DNA from: Rhizopus arrhizus
Lineage: Eukaryota; Mucoromycota; Mucoromycetes; Mucorales; Rhizopodaceae
DNA: 64,000 nt
Direction: 5' to 3'
Assembly (NCBI GenBank): GCA_024220505.1
Contig: JAKZZE010000001.1
Location: 3,162,001 to 3,226,000, forward strand
A program made the translations under genes and the position numbers. The notes beneath the pieces were generated by a model. The model was not told where the DNA came from and did no database searches. It saw only the letters and a list, made by a program, of their open reading frames with translations. Below, piece after piece: positions 1 through 9,042 of the stretch (the stretch's first letter is position 1; the number at the start of each line of letters is the position of its first letter).

Positions 1-253
1 AATTATCACTACCCTAAACAGCCAAGTTTCACTTTCATCTCAACAGTTGATTATTAACATCAGTTTATAAAATTTTTCTTCTACATGTCAAATCATATCG
101 GTCGTAACTATCTTTTGTCATCTTATCTCAAGTCTTGCTCAACTAATATAAATAGCCTTGAAATCTTTCTTTAATAAAAGTATTCGACTTTAGAACTATT
201 GTTCGGTCTCGTTAATTCTTCTTTATCCTATATTTAATACTTAAAACACTTCA
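1..253 (+). repeat. LTR of family D, partial, plus sense
   Basis: This copy runs off the left edge of the window. It carries a TATA-like ATATAAATAG followed by AATAAAAG and ends in CACTTCA at 253. The same sequence occurs in reverse at 341-677, 33576-33915 and 49969-50308. The other copies show that the family is about 340 bp with TG...CA ends. Only 253 bp are visible here, so its partner or target duplication cannot be judged. Confidence 0.8.
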
Positions 254-340
254 GCACCTTTCCTCATGATCAATTGTTAATTTACCCACTTGTATGAACC
301 GAATCAAAAAGTAAAGTTTACCAAAACGGTTTTTTCATAC

Positions 341-677
341 TGTACAAACTCAAGTTATTTAGGATAATGAAGAATTAACGAGACCGAACAATAGTTCTAA
401 AGTCGAATACTTTTATTAAAGAAAGATTTCAAGGCTATTTATATTAGTTGAGCAAGACTTGAGATAAGATGACAAAAGATAGTTACGACCGATATGATTT
501 GACATGTAGAAGAAAAATTTTATAAACTGATGTTAATAATCAACTGTTGAGATGAAAGTGAAACTTGGCTGTTTAGGGTAGTGATAATTATCAGGATCTA
601 TTCTTACTCAAACTCATTTGTAAAGATTTAGTCCAGAATGATAAGACTGTATCTTATTGACATGTCAAAACATGACA
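341..677 (-). repeat. LTR of family D, minus sense, diverged copy
   Basis: This matches the reverse complement of the D LTR, starting TGTACAAACT and ending CATGACA. The first 30 bases are more diverged than in the two 340-bp copies. It faces the partial D LTR at 1-253 across an 87-bp spacer (254-340) in which nothing was recognised, making an inverted pair. The 5-bp flanks (CATAC and ATGAC) do not match, so it is not a simple solo LTR. It supplies the ATG of the downstream transposase-like ORF. Confidence 0.75.
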
Positions 678-1280
678 ATGACGAGCAGGAGGAAATGGAA
701 ATTGAGCATTTCAATTTGAGCAAAGAATGGATGGAGAAAATAAGGCGAATTGGGAATAATTCTCTATCATGCGTACGTGAATATATAGAAGTAGATTTAA
801 TAGAGGAAGAGAATGAAGATTTTTTTAAAGATGCTTTTCTTTTCGCAAAGTCAATGCCGTTGAAAAAAAGACATACGGCTTTGAATGTTAAAACGAGAGG
901 TTCTTACAGAAAGTATACTTCTAAACAAGTTGAGAAACTCTTCGACTTAATAATCGAAGAAAAATTTACGACAAAAGCTGCAGCTTTAGCCACTGGGATT
1001 AATGTACGCACTGCCCAGAATTATGTTAAAACGTATAACAATGATCCTGAGAGACGACTTCCAGGACCTTATTCTAAACCTCGTGGAAGACCTCGTGCTA
1101 AGTTGACTGAGGAGCATTCTAAATTTATAGTTGACTATATCGAAAAGAATATTACTGCTGTATTAGATGAGTTAAAGTTAAAACTTTGTGAGAAATTTGA
1201 GGGTTTGAAAATCTCTATTTCTGCCATTCACAGACATTTAGTACATAAGCATAACATTACGTTAAAGAAACTTGAAAAAA
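678..1280 (+). pseudogene. mariner/IS630-type transposase, N-terminal fragment
   Basis: The open frame starts at an ATG (638) inside the flanking LTR, so the true start is lost. The visible protein has two helix-turn-helix-like blocks: one around AAALATGINVRTAQNY and a second after the basic stretch PRGRPRAKLTEEHSKF. Proteins with this arrangement bind transposon ends and continue into a DDE catalytic domain, which is absent here. At about 1277 the sequence switches to the 3' part of the unknown gene that lies on the other strand. A C-terminal DDE fragment at 12789-12939 on the same strand could come from the same or a sister copy. Family call from motif order; non-functional. Confidence 0.6.
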
Positions 1281-1791
1281 TAAAACCATCATTCATTAAC
1301 ATAAATACATTTACAGCATTAAAATCGAACGGGGCAACTTCGATTACGATCCTTTGTCGGGTCTGTCAAATCAATCAAATCAGTAAGTTTTACTGACGTT
1401 CGGTGTCTTTGCTGCATGATACTTGGTATATCTGACTTTTTACAGAATTTCCAAAAGACATGGCATACAAGTAGCAAGATATTCAAGTTTTTAAGGTTTG
1501 TGAAAACTGGAAGTTGTGCCAAGGAGGAAGGGAATTCAAGGTGACCGATCTCATACATAACATAAAGTCCATCATAGTCCAGTCTTGTTAGAAAAAATGT
1601 AATAGCAAATCCTATATTTACAAAATCAGCCACTCTCAAACACAAATCTATGGGTATAAATATAAGAAAATTGAATTACCGTGGATTTGAAATGAAATTG
1701 AAGACTCCAAGAGGTGCAAGTCAATAGCTTCCTTGCTAAAACAAGCGATTCTCGCCAAGTCCATACATAACGCCGCTTTGTTACATGTTGG
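1277..1791. repeat. segmental duplication, copy 1
   Basis: This 515-bp stretch is essentially identical to 13743-14257 (offset 12466). It holds exon 3, the short second intron and part of exon 2 of the unknown gene. Because the intron sequence is kept, the duplicate arose from DNA and not from a spliced transcript. The left end coincides with the point where the mariner transposase fragment breaks off. Confidence 0.85.
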
Positions 1792-2944
1792 TTCCGCAAT
1801 TTTGACTTCACCGTGTCCAAGGGTATCACTAAACTTTAGCTGGTCAACAATAGAAATTACAGCATCTGGTCTTAAAGGCAAACTGGAACTAATAGCTTTG
1901 TCTAGCCATCTTAACGATACTAATCTTTCTGAATCAGCAAGGACACAAGACAACAAAGAGTCGAAATAAGTATTCCAGAGCTCAGTTTCACTAATGGTGG
2001 TCACATCATTTATGGAATCCTTGGGCAGCTTTTGAATCCTAAGGCGAAGATAAGAAGATGAGAAGGTGAGAAAGGGAGAATGGTATTTAACGAGAAAAAA
2101 ATACTTACAACATAGCGAGACCCGCTATGACTCTCTGTTTTTCATATGTCATCTTTGATGCAATTTGTAATAGTCCTGCCGTGGTTGACAGTACTGATGT
2201 TATTCCAGAGTCAAGGTTCATAATGGTTTCAACGATATCCATAAATTCTGCTGAAGTAAACTTCATACCTGGGAATTCAATGTTCTTCCGGAATTCGTCA
2301 TATATTTTGCCTAATAAAGAATCCGTAAAGGCGGAACGCATCAATTTACTGTACTGAAGGGGTTGCAGCAAGAGGATATTATTTAATGATAATAGTTCTT
2401 GAACATGTTCTTCTATCTTTAAAGTTTGGTCAACCTGTAATGTACGTTTCACCTCGTTTTTAAAGATTCTGAAACAATCAAGGATACCATTCAATGGCTC
2501 TTGTTGTATTAGTTCATGAGGTGTAGGTACTTGTGCCGGTTCATCGGAAAAGAGTGTCCTTGCTGTGTCAGGTACAATTTCTTCTATTCTTGGTTGAGTT
2601 TGTGTTGACGGGTTTTCATCACCAATTCGTAAATCATTAACTTCTTGTTCAGCAACATCTCCGACACAATCAGCGCAGATTTCATGTATTTTATCTCTTA
2701 TGCTATTTCGTCGTTTCTCCTTCCAGTAATTTTTGTAGTCAGGCGATGCTCTGAATGCTGCAAATTCACGCGCCAATTGTTGGGCTTTCACATTAGCAAT
2801 CAGATGTTTCTTTAAGATGTTGTTGTATCTGCGAGAAGCTTTTCGGCTATCGGTAAAATTGTATTTTTCAAAGAAGGCTTCTGCCGTTAAATTTTTTATA
2901 TTCTCTTTGCACCATTTTATATCATCAGGGACCTTACGCGACAT
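1319..2944 (-). CDS. unknown protein, three predicted exons
   Basis: Exon 1 is 2944-2109, exon 2 is 2038-1680 and exon 3 is 1647-1319; together they give 507 codons. Exon 1 ends at a GTAAGT donor and exon 2 follows a CCTTAG acceptor (70-nt intron, frame kept). The second intron would be only 32 nt (GTAATT...CATAG), which is unusually short, so the 3' model is less certain; without it the frame stops at a TAG. The N-terminus is basic and rich in short charged stretches (MSRKVPDDIKWCKEN), the middle has an acidic linker, and the C-terminal half is helical and leucine-rich. No family was recognised. A decayed LINE inserted about 85 bp upstream of the ATG, so the promoter may be disturbed. The last 515 bp, intron included, are duplicated at 13743-14257. 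Confidence 0.5.
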
Positions 2945-3029
2945 TTTTATGTAAAAAAGAAAACGAATAGTTTGGGCGTTTTCAATTTTCGCGACTGTTC
3001 AACGAAAGTTTTATCTCTGACGTCTTCAA

Positions 3030-5905
3030 TTTTTTTTTGTAGGGTAAAATTTATTGAAGAATAAACAAACAAATTTATAGTCCGATATCTGTCAAGATGG
3101 CAGACACCACCAAACTGAAAGATTTTAATCGACCTCTGATTGCAATTTGGACAAATGTTTGAAAACATTAGCAAGGACAGCTGAAAAGTCAAATGGTGTT
3201 TCGGAAAAAACGAAAGCCCAGTGGGCGGACCATAACGACAGGATGGCGCAGGCGATTAACTGGAATGAAGAGTGGGATCTGTGCGCGTAATTGGTCTTCG
3301 GCAGTTGCAGTGAAAAAATGGCGAGTTTGACGGCACGCTGACTGAATGGTTGATCGTAGTATACATCCCAGACGTATTCCCATAGTGGATGTTTATAATG
3401 GCATGTTAACACAAAATGGAGAGGATCTTCAATGGCAGATGAACAAAGAGGACAAAGAGGATCGGTGAATGATGTAGGAAGCAGACGATGCAGATTTTGC
3501 CGACAGGAGAGTTTGTTGTAGATAATTCGATATCAAACATCTCTGGATTTAAGAGGAACATCACCTTTCCAAAAGCCGGACCATTGCTTTGCGCTGTTAG
3601 GCGGATCAAATATCGGTGATGGAACACACGGTGATAGTGCTTTCCGAAGATCTGAAGTACGAAATCTGGAGGAGAAAAGATCGGGCGGAAGGATACCATT
3701 CAAAATAGGACTAAAATCAACAGTACCCAAGGTTGAAATTGATGATGATGGGAGAGTAGGCGAGTAATGGGACAAAAAGAATTGCTCGAGCCGTATTTTA
3801 TGTTCGTCCAGTGATTTGAAGAACCTCGTGATATGAATACGAGAGGTATGCAGATCCCGTCATTGTTTTCAATGAAAAAGTCCATCAAATGAATAAGCTT
3901 CGGATACCTGAACCTTGGGCCAATGAGAAACAGATAAACGAGCGAAAGCTGGATCCAGTTCGGATGGAGGCTGAGGCTCAGTTGAGTGTGGTGCCATAAA
4001 CGTGTATATCGAGGCCAACGGTAGCGCGAGGCAAGAAGCAGGAGAAAGGTTGACGTCTTGATATGAGCGTTGAAATGAATCCATTGTACGAAAGAAATTA
4101 GTAAAAACGTCCAGGTTATTATTCTGACCTAAAGGTCCCTTGCGACAATGTGGGAATAGCAGTAGAAGCAGAGGATCGACCGCGTGAAAATGACGTTGAA
4201 GCGAATATGAGAGATACTGCACCTCCAAGGAGACAGAGTCAGATTGATGTGAAAGGAGTAATGGACAAAGCCATTTCCACTGTAATACGAGTTGTTGTTT
4301 GTTTGGATCAAGCAATTTCAGGCCTCCGCATTGTCGGTCCATGAGCAAAAGATCGTATTTGAAATTGGGGAATGCTTTTTGTGTTACAAACTGGTAAGCA
4401 AGTGAAGAGAACCGTTGAAGAGCAGCTTTGGGAACACTAAGAAGCCGAAGTACATGCCACAATTTAGAATAGATTACGGTATTCATAGCAGTGACCCGAC
4501 CGCGAAAGGACAGAGTACATTGACTATGAATGTTACATTCATGTTGAATTTTTAGCCAAAGAGCCGAAATGAATCCATCTCTTTGTGTGAGAGAAGAGCA
4601 GACTGCAAAACCAAGATATCTAAGTGCAGAAGGTGAATTCTTGTCATGCCACGAGGAAATTTGATTCTCCTGCAAGAATGTTTGCCATGGGGGATGAGGA
4701 TGACCTGAGAGTGAGAAGGCTTCAGTTTTTCCAAGGTTGAGCTTCGCGTTTGACGCCTGAGCATAAACTTCGTAGAGTTGGCGGAGACGGACAAAGTCTG
4801 ATGGTTTGCTGAGAAAGACTGCATCATCATCTGCGTATGCCAGAATCTTAATAGGAGGAGGAGGAACTATGTGCAGATCAGCAGGATTAGCGGCTTGACA
4901 GAATTGAAAACCTTGTAACTCGTTATCTGATTCAATCGATCGCAAGAACGGGTCAAAAGCTATGTTGAACAGAAGCGGAGATAGGGGATCACCTTGACGC
5001 AGACCTCGTGATTGTTGGAGTGATGAAGAAAAGAAGCCATTCACGTTAATTTGAATTTGGGTTTCAAAAACAATTTGTCGATGATCTGAACTATCGTGGA
5101 AGGAAAACCAAATTTCAAAAGAACTTGTTTGAGATATTCTGGATTGACTCGATCTTAGGCCTTCTCTTGGTCCAGTAAAAGCCCTACTTCTGTAGATTGT
5201 CGTTGTTCAGTTTCTGTTTTGATTAACTGCATCAAAAGACCGTTATCTCCAATAAATCTTCCGGGCATGCAACCTTTCTGAACTCTATGTATGATCTTGG
5301 AGCAAGAGAGACGCATTCGACCTGTTAATAGGCGAGTGAAGATTTTGGCATCCGTATTAATCAGGGAAATGGGGCGCCAATTACTGAGAAGGTTTAGGTT
5401 GCCTTTTTTTGGGAGAAGAACGGTAGAGGTAATGGTCCAACTAGCAGGGAAGATGGCAGATTCCAAGGCTTGATTGTACACATCAAGGATCAGAGACTGC
5501 AAGAGTTCAAAGCGAAACAAAAATGAAAGAGCTTCATAAGGGAGACCATCGGAACCAGGGCTGCTTGAATGAGGACTACGGGTGGATGCCTGAAGAATAT
5601 CATCAAAACTAAAAGGAGCCGTAAGAAGATCCGCCATTTGTGGGGCAAGACGGTTTTGTTCCGGAATGTGGTTCAACAATGCCTCAGTATGCGACAAAGA
5701 AACTGGGTCACACGTGTAGAGATTCTTGTAGAATTCTTTTGCAATGTTTTGCATCTCGGATGGATTAGAGGTAGCTTCAGATTCTGGTGTAGCCTTTAAG
5801 CTGGGAATATAGCGAGAAGAAGCACGCGTCGAAATGGTTTTCTTGAGGTACCCTGCCGATGTTTCCCCATTTTCACGCCAATGACGTCCTGCACGCAGTA
5901 TGTTA
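3030..5905 (-). pseudogene. LINE L1: decayed ORF2 (reverse transcriptase to C-terminus)
   Basis: This is a 5'-truncated non-LTR retrotransposon; the endonuclease domain is missing. The RT is recognisable by WRPISLINTDAKIFTRLL, LLLDQEKA, GLRQGDPLSPLLFN and a YADD active site (AYADDDAVF). The C-terminus has a cysteine motif (CPLCSSAIEDPLHF) typical of the LINE zinc-finger region, and the frame ends at 3125 with an A9 tail at 3030-3038. It is broken by a stop right after LLLDQEKA (5155), by a frameshift near 5070 and by more shifts between 3400 and 3880. The tail lies just upstream of the unknown gene. It is related to, but clearly diverged from, the intact LINE at 27-33 kb. Confidence 0.85.
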
Positions 5906-6401
5906 TTGGCCGTGACTTCCTGTTGTACTATTTGCATGGGTTCTGTTTGACCTTCTGCGTTAATGGGTCGGTATTTGTCAAGGATGCCTTTGATCAATGC
6001 TTGTGGCTCCATTGCACGTCGTTTCAGAGGTCTAGGAACCCTTTCAGTTATCAGAGCATTGGCCATCTCATTACTCATCCACTTTTGCTCAACATAGTAG
6101 CGGGCAACAGCTGGAACAAGGTAAGGGCGTAAGAACCGGAGAGTCGTGATACAACGAACTTGATTTAGTGCATAACCAAGATCTACACGGTCTTGTCCAG
6201 TAAGATTGTTGTATTTGGCGTCAGCAACGTGCTGGGCATCACAAGGATTGAAAGAGGCGATTATCTCAACTTTGCAATCTTCAAGGGTCTTAACTAATAT
6301 AAGCTTGAACTCCTTATGAACCAATAAGCCAATGATCCCGCTAGCGGGGAAGCTGATGTCAAGGATACGGCTCGTGTCAATACCTAGTTTACGAAACCAT
6401 T
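5906..6401 (-). pseudogene. unknown conserved-looking domain, fused in frame to LINE L1
   Basis: Upstream of the LINE RT the same open frame carries about 160 residues with no LINE similarity that I can see. They include GIDTSRILDISFPASGIIGL, then a region rich in paired aromatic and basic residues (RFLRPYLVPAVARYY) and a basic stretch (PRPLKRRAM). The frame now begins with an ATG inside the LTR of element A (codons MCGYN come from the LTR), so the original start is lost. It may be the coding sequence of another transposon into which the 5'-truncated LINE inserted. I do not know its function. Confidence 0.4.
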
Positions 6402-6829
6402 TGTTGTATCCACACAACTAGTAAAGTGAACATTCATGGATAAACGAGAGATCTCCGCAATAGCCAACTCTGCCCTGTTGTCCCTATCGGTGTTCCCACG
6501 ACTATATCGGAACCTGATTATAACAACGGCAGTTCAATCCAACTTTATTCGATAATTATCGTTAGATCAATAATTTATCTACTTCATTGTCCCTTGATTC
6601 GTCAAGAACACAGCGGCTATTGATTATCCACCATCTTTCCTTTATCTTCCCATCCTTCCCACATCATTCTTTTAACCGATCAATTGAAATAGTGGTAAAG
6701 ACCCAGACATCCAAAAAGTATAAATAGCCTCAAATGTTTTTTATTAATAAAGCAATATATAGTCTTTAGTTTCACAACTATTGTCTTTTTTTTAGTTTTT
6801 TATCTCTTATTTTAATACTTGGCAAAACA
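6402..6829 (+). repeat. 5' LTR of element A
   Basis: 428 bp, TGTTGTATCC...GGCAAAACA. It contains a TATA box (AGTATAAATAGCC) and a downstream AATAAAGC poly(A) signal, both in plus sense. Further copies lie at 12201-12364 (5' part), 12365-12788 (inverted), 21476-21713 (inverted, 3' part) and 21714-22138 (complete). Confidence 0.92.
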
Positions 6830-6847
6830 TTTTTTTTTTGTGAATTC
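6830..6847 (+). promoter_or_regulatory. T10 tract at the primer-binding position of element A
   Basis: The base after the LTR starts TTTTTTTTTTGTGAATTC, where a primer-binding site normally lies. It does not begin with TGG as a tRNA-primed site would. Elements B, C and D have comparable T7-T8 tracts at the same place. Confidence 0.5.
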
Positions 6848-6903
6848 TTTATTGACTTTATTTTTAAAACAACCCTTTTTTTATTACTACCTACCTTACC
6901 AAT

Positions 6904-9042
6904 ATGTCAAACACAAATGACTTCAACTCTGCTGCTGCTGGTTCTTCCAGTAGTAATGTCAAAGCTTATCCTGATAACGCTCGTCGTATGTCAGATGTTT
7001 CTACTTTATCTTCAGAGGCAGAGTCCTCTGGAATGACCACTTCCGCAGTTTCTTCTGGTTCTCTTGAGCCTAGAATCGCAGCCCCATCCATCCACTCTTC
7101 TATTGAGGAGTTGGATTCCACCATCATCGGTGCCACCCAGGTTATCCTTAACTTGTCTGTTCGTCTCCTTCCTACGACGCCTGAGTCAGAGGAAGATAGC
7201 ATGGTGCGCGCTAAGTACGAAGCCTGCTCTAAGGATCTGGAGAGACTAGTTCATACTAGAGACCTCCTCCAGCGAGCCATGAACCATGCTGTTCCCACCG
7301 CTTGGACTGGCTCACCTAAGGTTGCTTCTGCAGCCTTGAATGTTGTACCTCCAAACCTACCCCTCATGCAGTGGAAGGGTGCGGTCTTTGACCCGTCTGC
7401 CCCTGTCTCTGTGGATGTCAAGCACTGCTTGAAAAAATTTCAGGACGTAATGTTCGCACATGGTCTTGATCTTGATCAGCACTGGCTTCGTCTTCTCCCT
7501 CCCTGCTTGTCATCGAGTCAACGCACTTGGCTTGATGAGTACCAAGAAAAGGAGGATGTCCATACGTGGAGTCAGTTCAAAAAGGCTTTTACTAGCCATT
7601 ATGGTGTTGGTTCGGCTGAAGAAAAAGCCACGTCTACAACGGAGTTGTTACGCATCTCCATGACTGCTGCTGAAACTGTTGACCAGTACGTTGAACGTTT
7701 CAACAACCTCCGTCGCTTGGCACAGATCCAAGATCGCTGTGTCTTGACTCGTTGCTTTCTGATCGGTCTTCAGGTCGATATCTACAAGAAGGTAACCGTG
7801 TCCTTAGCCAATTGTACGGACGCACAAAAAGAATCGGTCGACTACGTTGTCAAGTTGGCCAAGACCTTGTACCATTCACTGTACAAAGTTCGTAAAGTGG
7901 CTAACGCTGCTGACACTTCTGCTGGCCCTTCGATGGTCAATGACTCCTCTTCTTCTGGTCGGAAGAGATCTTCTGCTTTTGTCTCTGGTTCTGCTGTTCG
8001 TTCGGCACCTTATCCAAAGGTTTCTAGGAAGTATTGCAGCTTCCACAAGACCAACAACCATAGCAACGATGAATGTCGTGCTATGAAGAAAGCTTCCTCT
8101 TCTTCTCCTTCTTCGGGTTCTACCCAAGTTGATGTCTCCTCTGGTTCTGCTGCCTCTCAGTGGAATCCAAGAAACCAACCTTCCGGTTTGGGACGTCCGT
8201 GCCGCTCTTGTGGCGCTGACAACTGGCGTCCTGGTCACCGATGCAAAGGAAAGGGCCGTTCAACCGGTTCCTTGGCTGACGACTCTGCCGGATCTTCTCA
8301 CATGTTCCGAGCAATGAGTCGATCCCCTGCTTCTTCCTTGTCTTCCGTTGCCTCTTCTGGTAACGATGTTTCTGTTTCTGTTGGTTCTTCTGCCACTGCT
8401 GCTTCGGGTAGTAGTGATGCTTCTCCCAGTCGCAAGACTGATGCTGCTGGTCCCGTTGTTCCTGTTCCCGATTCGTCGGATGATATGGACATTGATGTTG
8501 CGGAAGCCCTTACTGTGGCTGAAGCTGCTCAGGCCTGTAAGTACATTACACATCACATCTTTTCTAAAGCGCCTTCAAACACTAATACGCTTTATGTTCC
8601 TATTATTATAGAGCACATCAAAACATGGGCCATGATTGATACCGGTTCGTCTTTTTCGTGTGTGTCTCCTTCGTTCTGTTCGGCACTTGGTTTAGTTCCA
8701 ACACCTAATCCAGGATCGATCAAGTTAGGACATAATAGTTCAAGTACTGTAAGCCGGTTAGGCATAATAAATCTTACTGTTTATTATAACCAAATCCGTT
8801 TGTCATATGAATTTGAAGTGTTTGATTTTAGCAGTGATGTTCCCATTTGTTTAGGACTTGACATTTTGCCTAAACTAAGAATAGGTTTAACAGGATTAGC
8901 CACTTCTTGGTTAAATTCTAATATTCCTAAAATACCTGATCCAGTTAACCCTGATGATTATAAGCCAAATGAAAGTCCTGTTGGCACTATGCAGGAAAGA
9001 CAACGTTTTGATGAGCACTATTCAACCTTTGTTAGATGCTAA
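6904..9042 (+). CDS. Gag-protease of element A
   Basis: 712 codons. The N-terminal 400 residues are a Gag-type region with a low-complexity Ser/Ala-rich stretch. A zinc-knuckle variant (CRSCGADNWRPGHRC) lies near residue 432. A retropepsin motif (AMIDTGSSFSCV) near residue 577 and a second conserved block (GLDILPKL) identify the aspartic protease. The frame ends at 9042, just before the reverse transcriptase. In the related element C, Gag, protease and Pol are one open frame, so the break here is probably a frameshift mutation near 9015-9040 and not a programmed site. Start chosen at the first ATG after the leader. Confidence 0.85.
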   Translation: MSNTNDFNSAAAGSSSSNVKAYPDNARRMSDVSTLSSEAESSGMTTSAVSSGSLEPRIAAPSIHSSIEELDSTIIGATQVILNLSVRLLPTTPESEEDSMVRAKYEACSKDLERLVHTRDLLQRAMNHAVPTAWTGSPKVASAALNVVPPNLPLMQWKGAVFDPSAPVSVDVKHCLKKFQDVMFAHGLDLDQHWLRLLPPCLSSSQRTWLDEYQEKEDVHTWSQFKKAFTSHYGVGSAEEKATSTTELLRISMTAAETVDQYVERFNNLRRLAQIQDRCVLTRCFLIGLQVDIYKKVTVSLANCTDAQKESVDYVVKLAKTLYHSLYKVRKVANAADTSAGPSMVNDSSSSGRKRSSAFVSGSAVRSAPYPKVSRKYCSFHKTNNHSNDECRAMKKASSSSPSSGSTQVDVSSGSAASQWNPRNQPSGLGRPCRSCGADNWRPGHRCKGKGRSTGSLADDSAGSSHMFRAMSRSPASSLSSVASSGNDVSVSVGSSATAASGSSDASPSRKTDAAGPVVPVPDSSDDMDIDVAEALTVAEAAQACKYITHHIFSKAPSNTNTLYVPIIIEHIKTWAMIDTGSSFSCVSPSFCSALGLVPTPNPGSIKLGHNSSSTVSRLGIINLTVYYNQIRLSYEFEVFDFSSDVPICLGLDILPKLRIGLTGLATSWLNSNIPKIPDPVNPDDYKPNESPVGTMQERQRFDEHYSTFVRC

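Noticed and set aside
3005..5900. GACGTCA as a target-site duplication of LINE L1
   Set aside because: The left copy lies inside conserved LINE codons (GRH) and not at the border, so the match is chance.
8120..8320. Host genes within 6.9-12 kb
   Set aside because: All good frames there belong to the chromovirus Gag-Pol.
7876..8556. Several antisense ORFs of 60-120 codons opposite the gag of element A
   Set aside because: They are shadows of the Ser/Ala-rich coding strand, with composition set by the sense codons.
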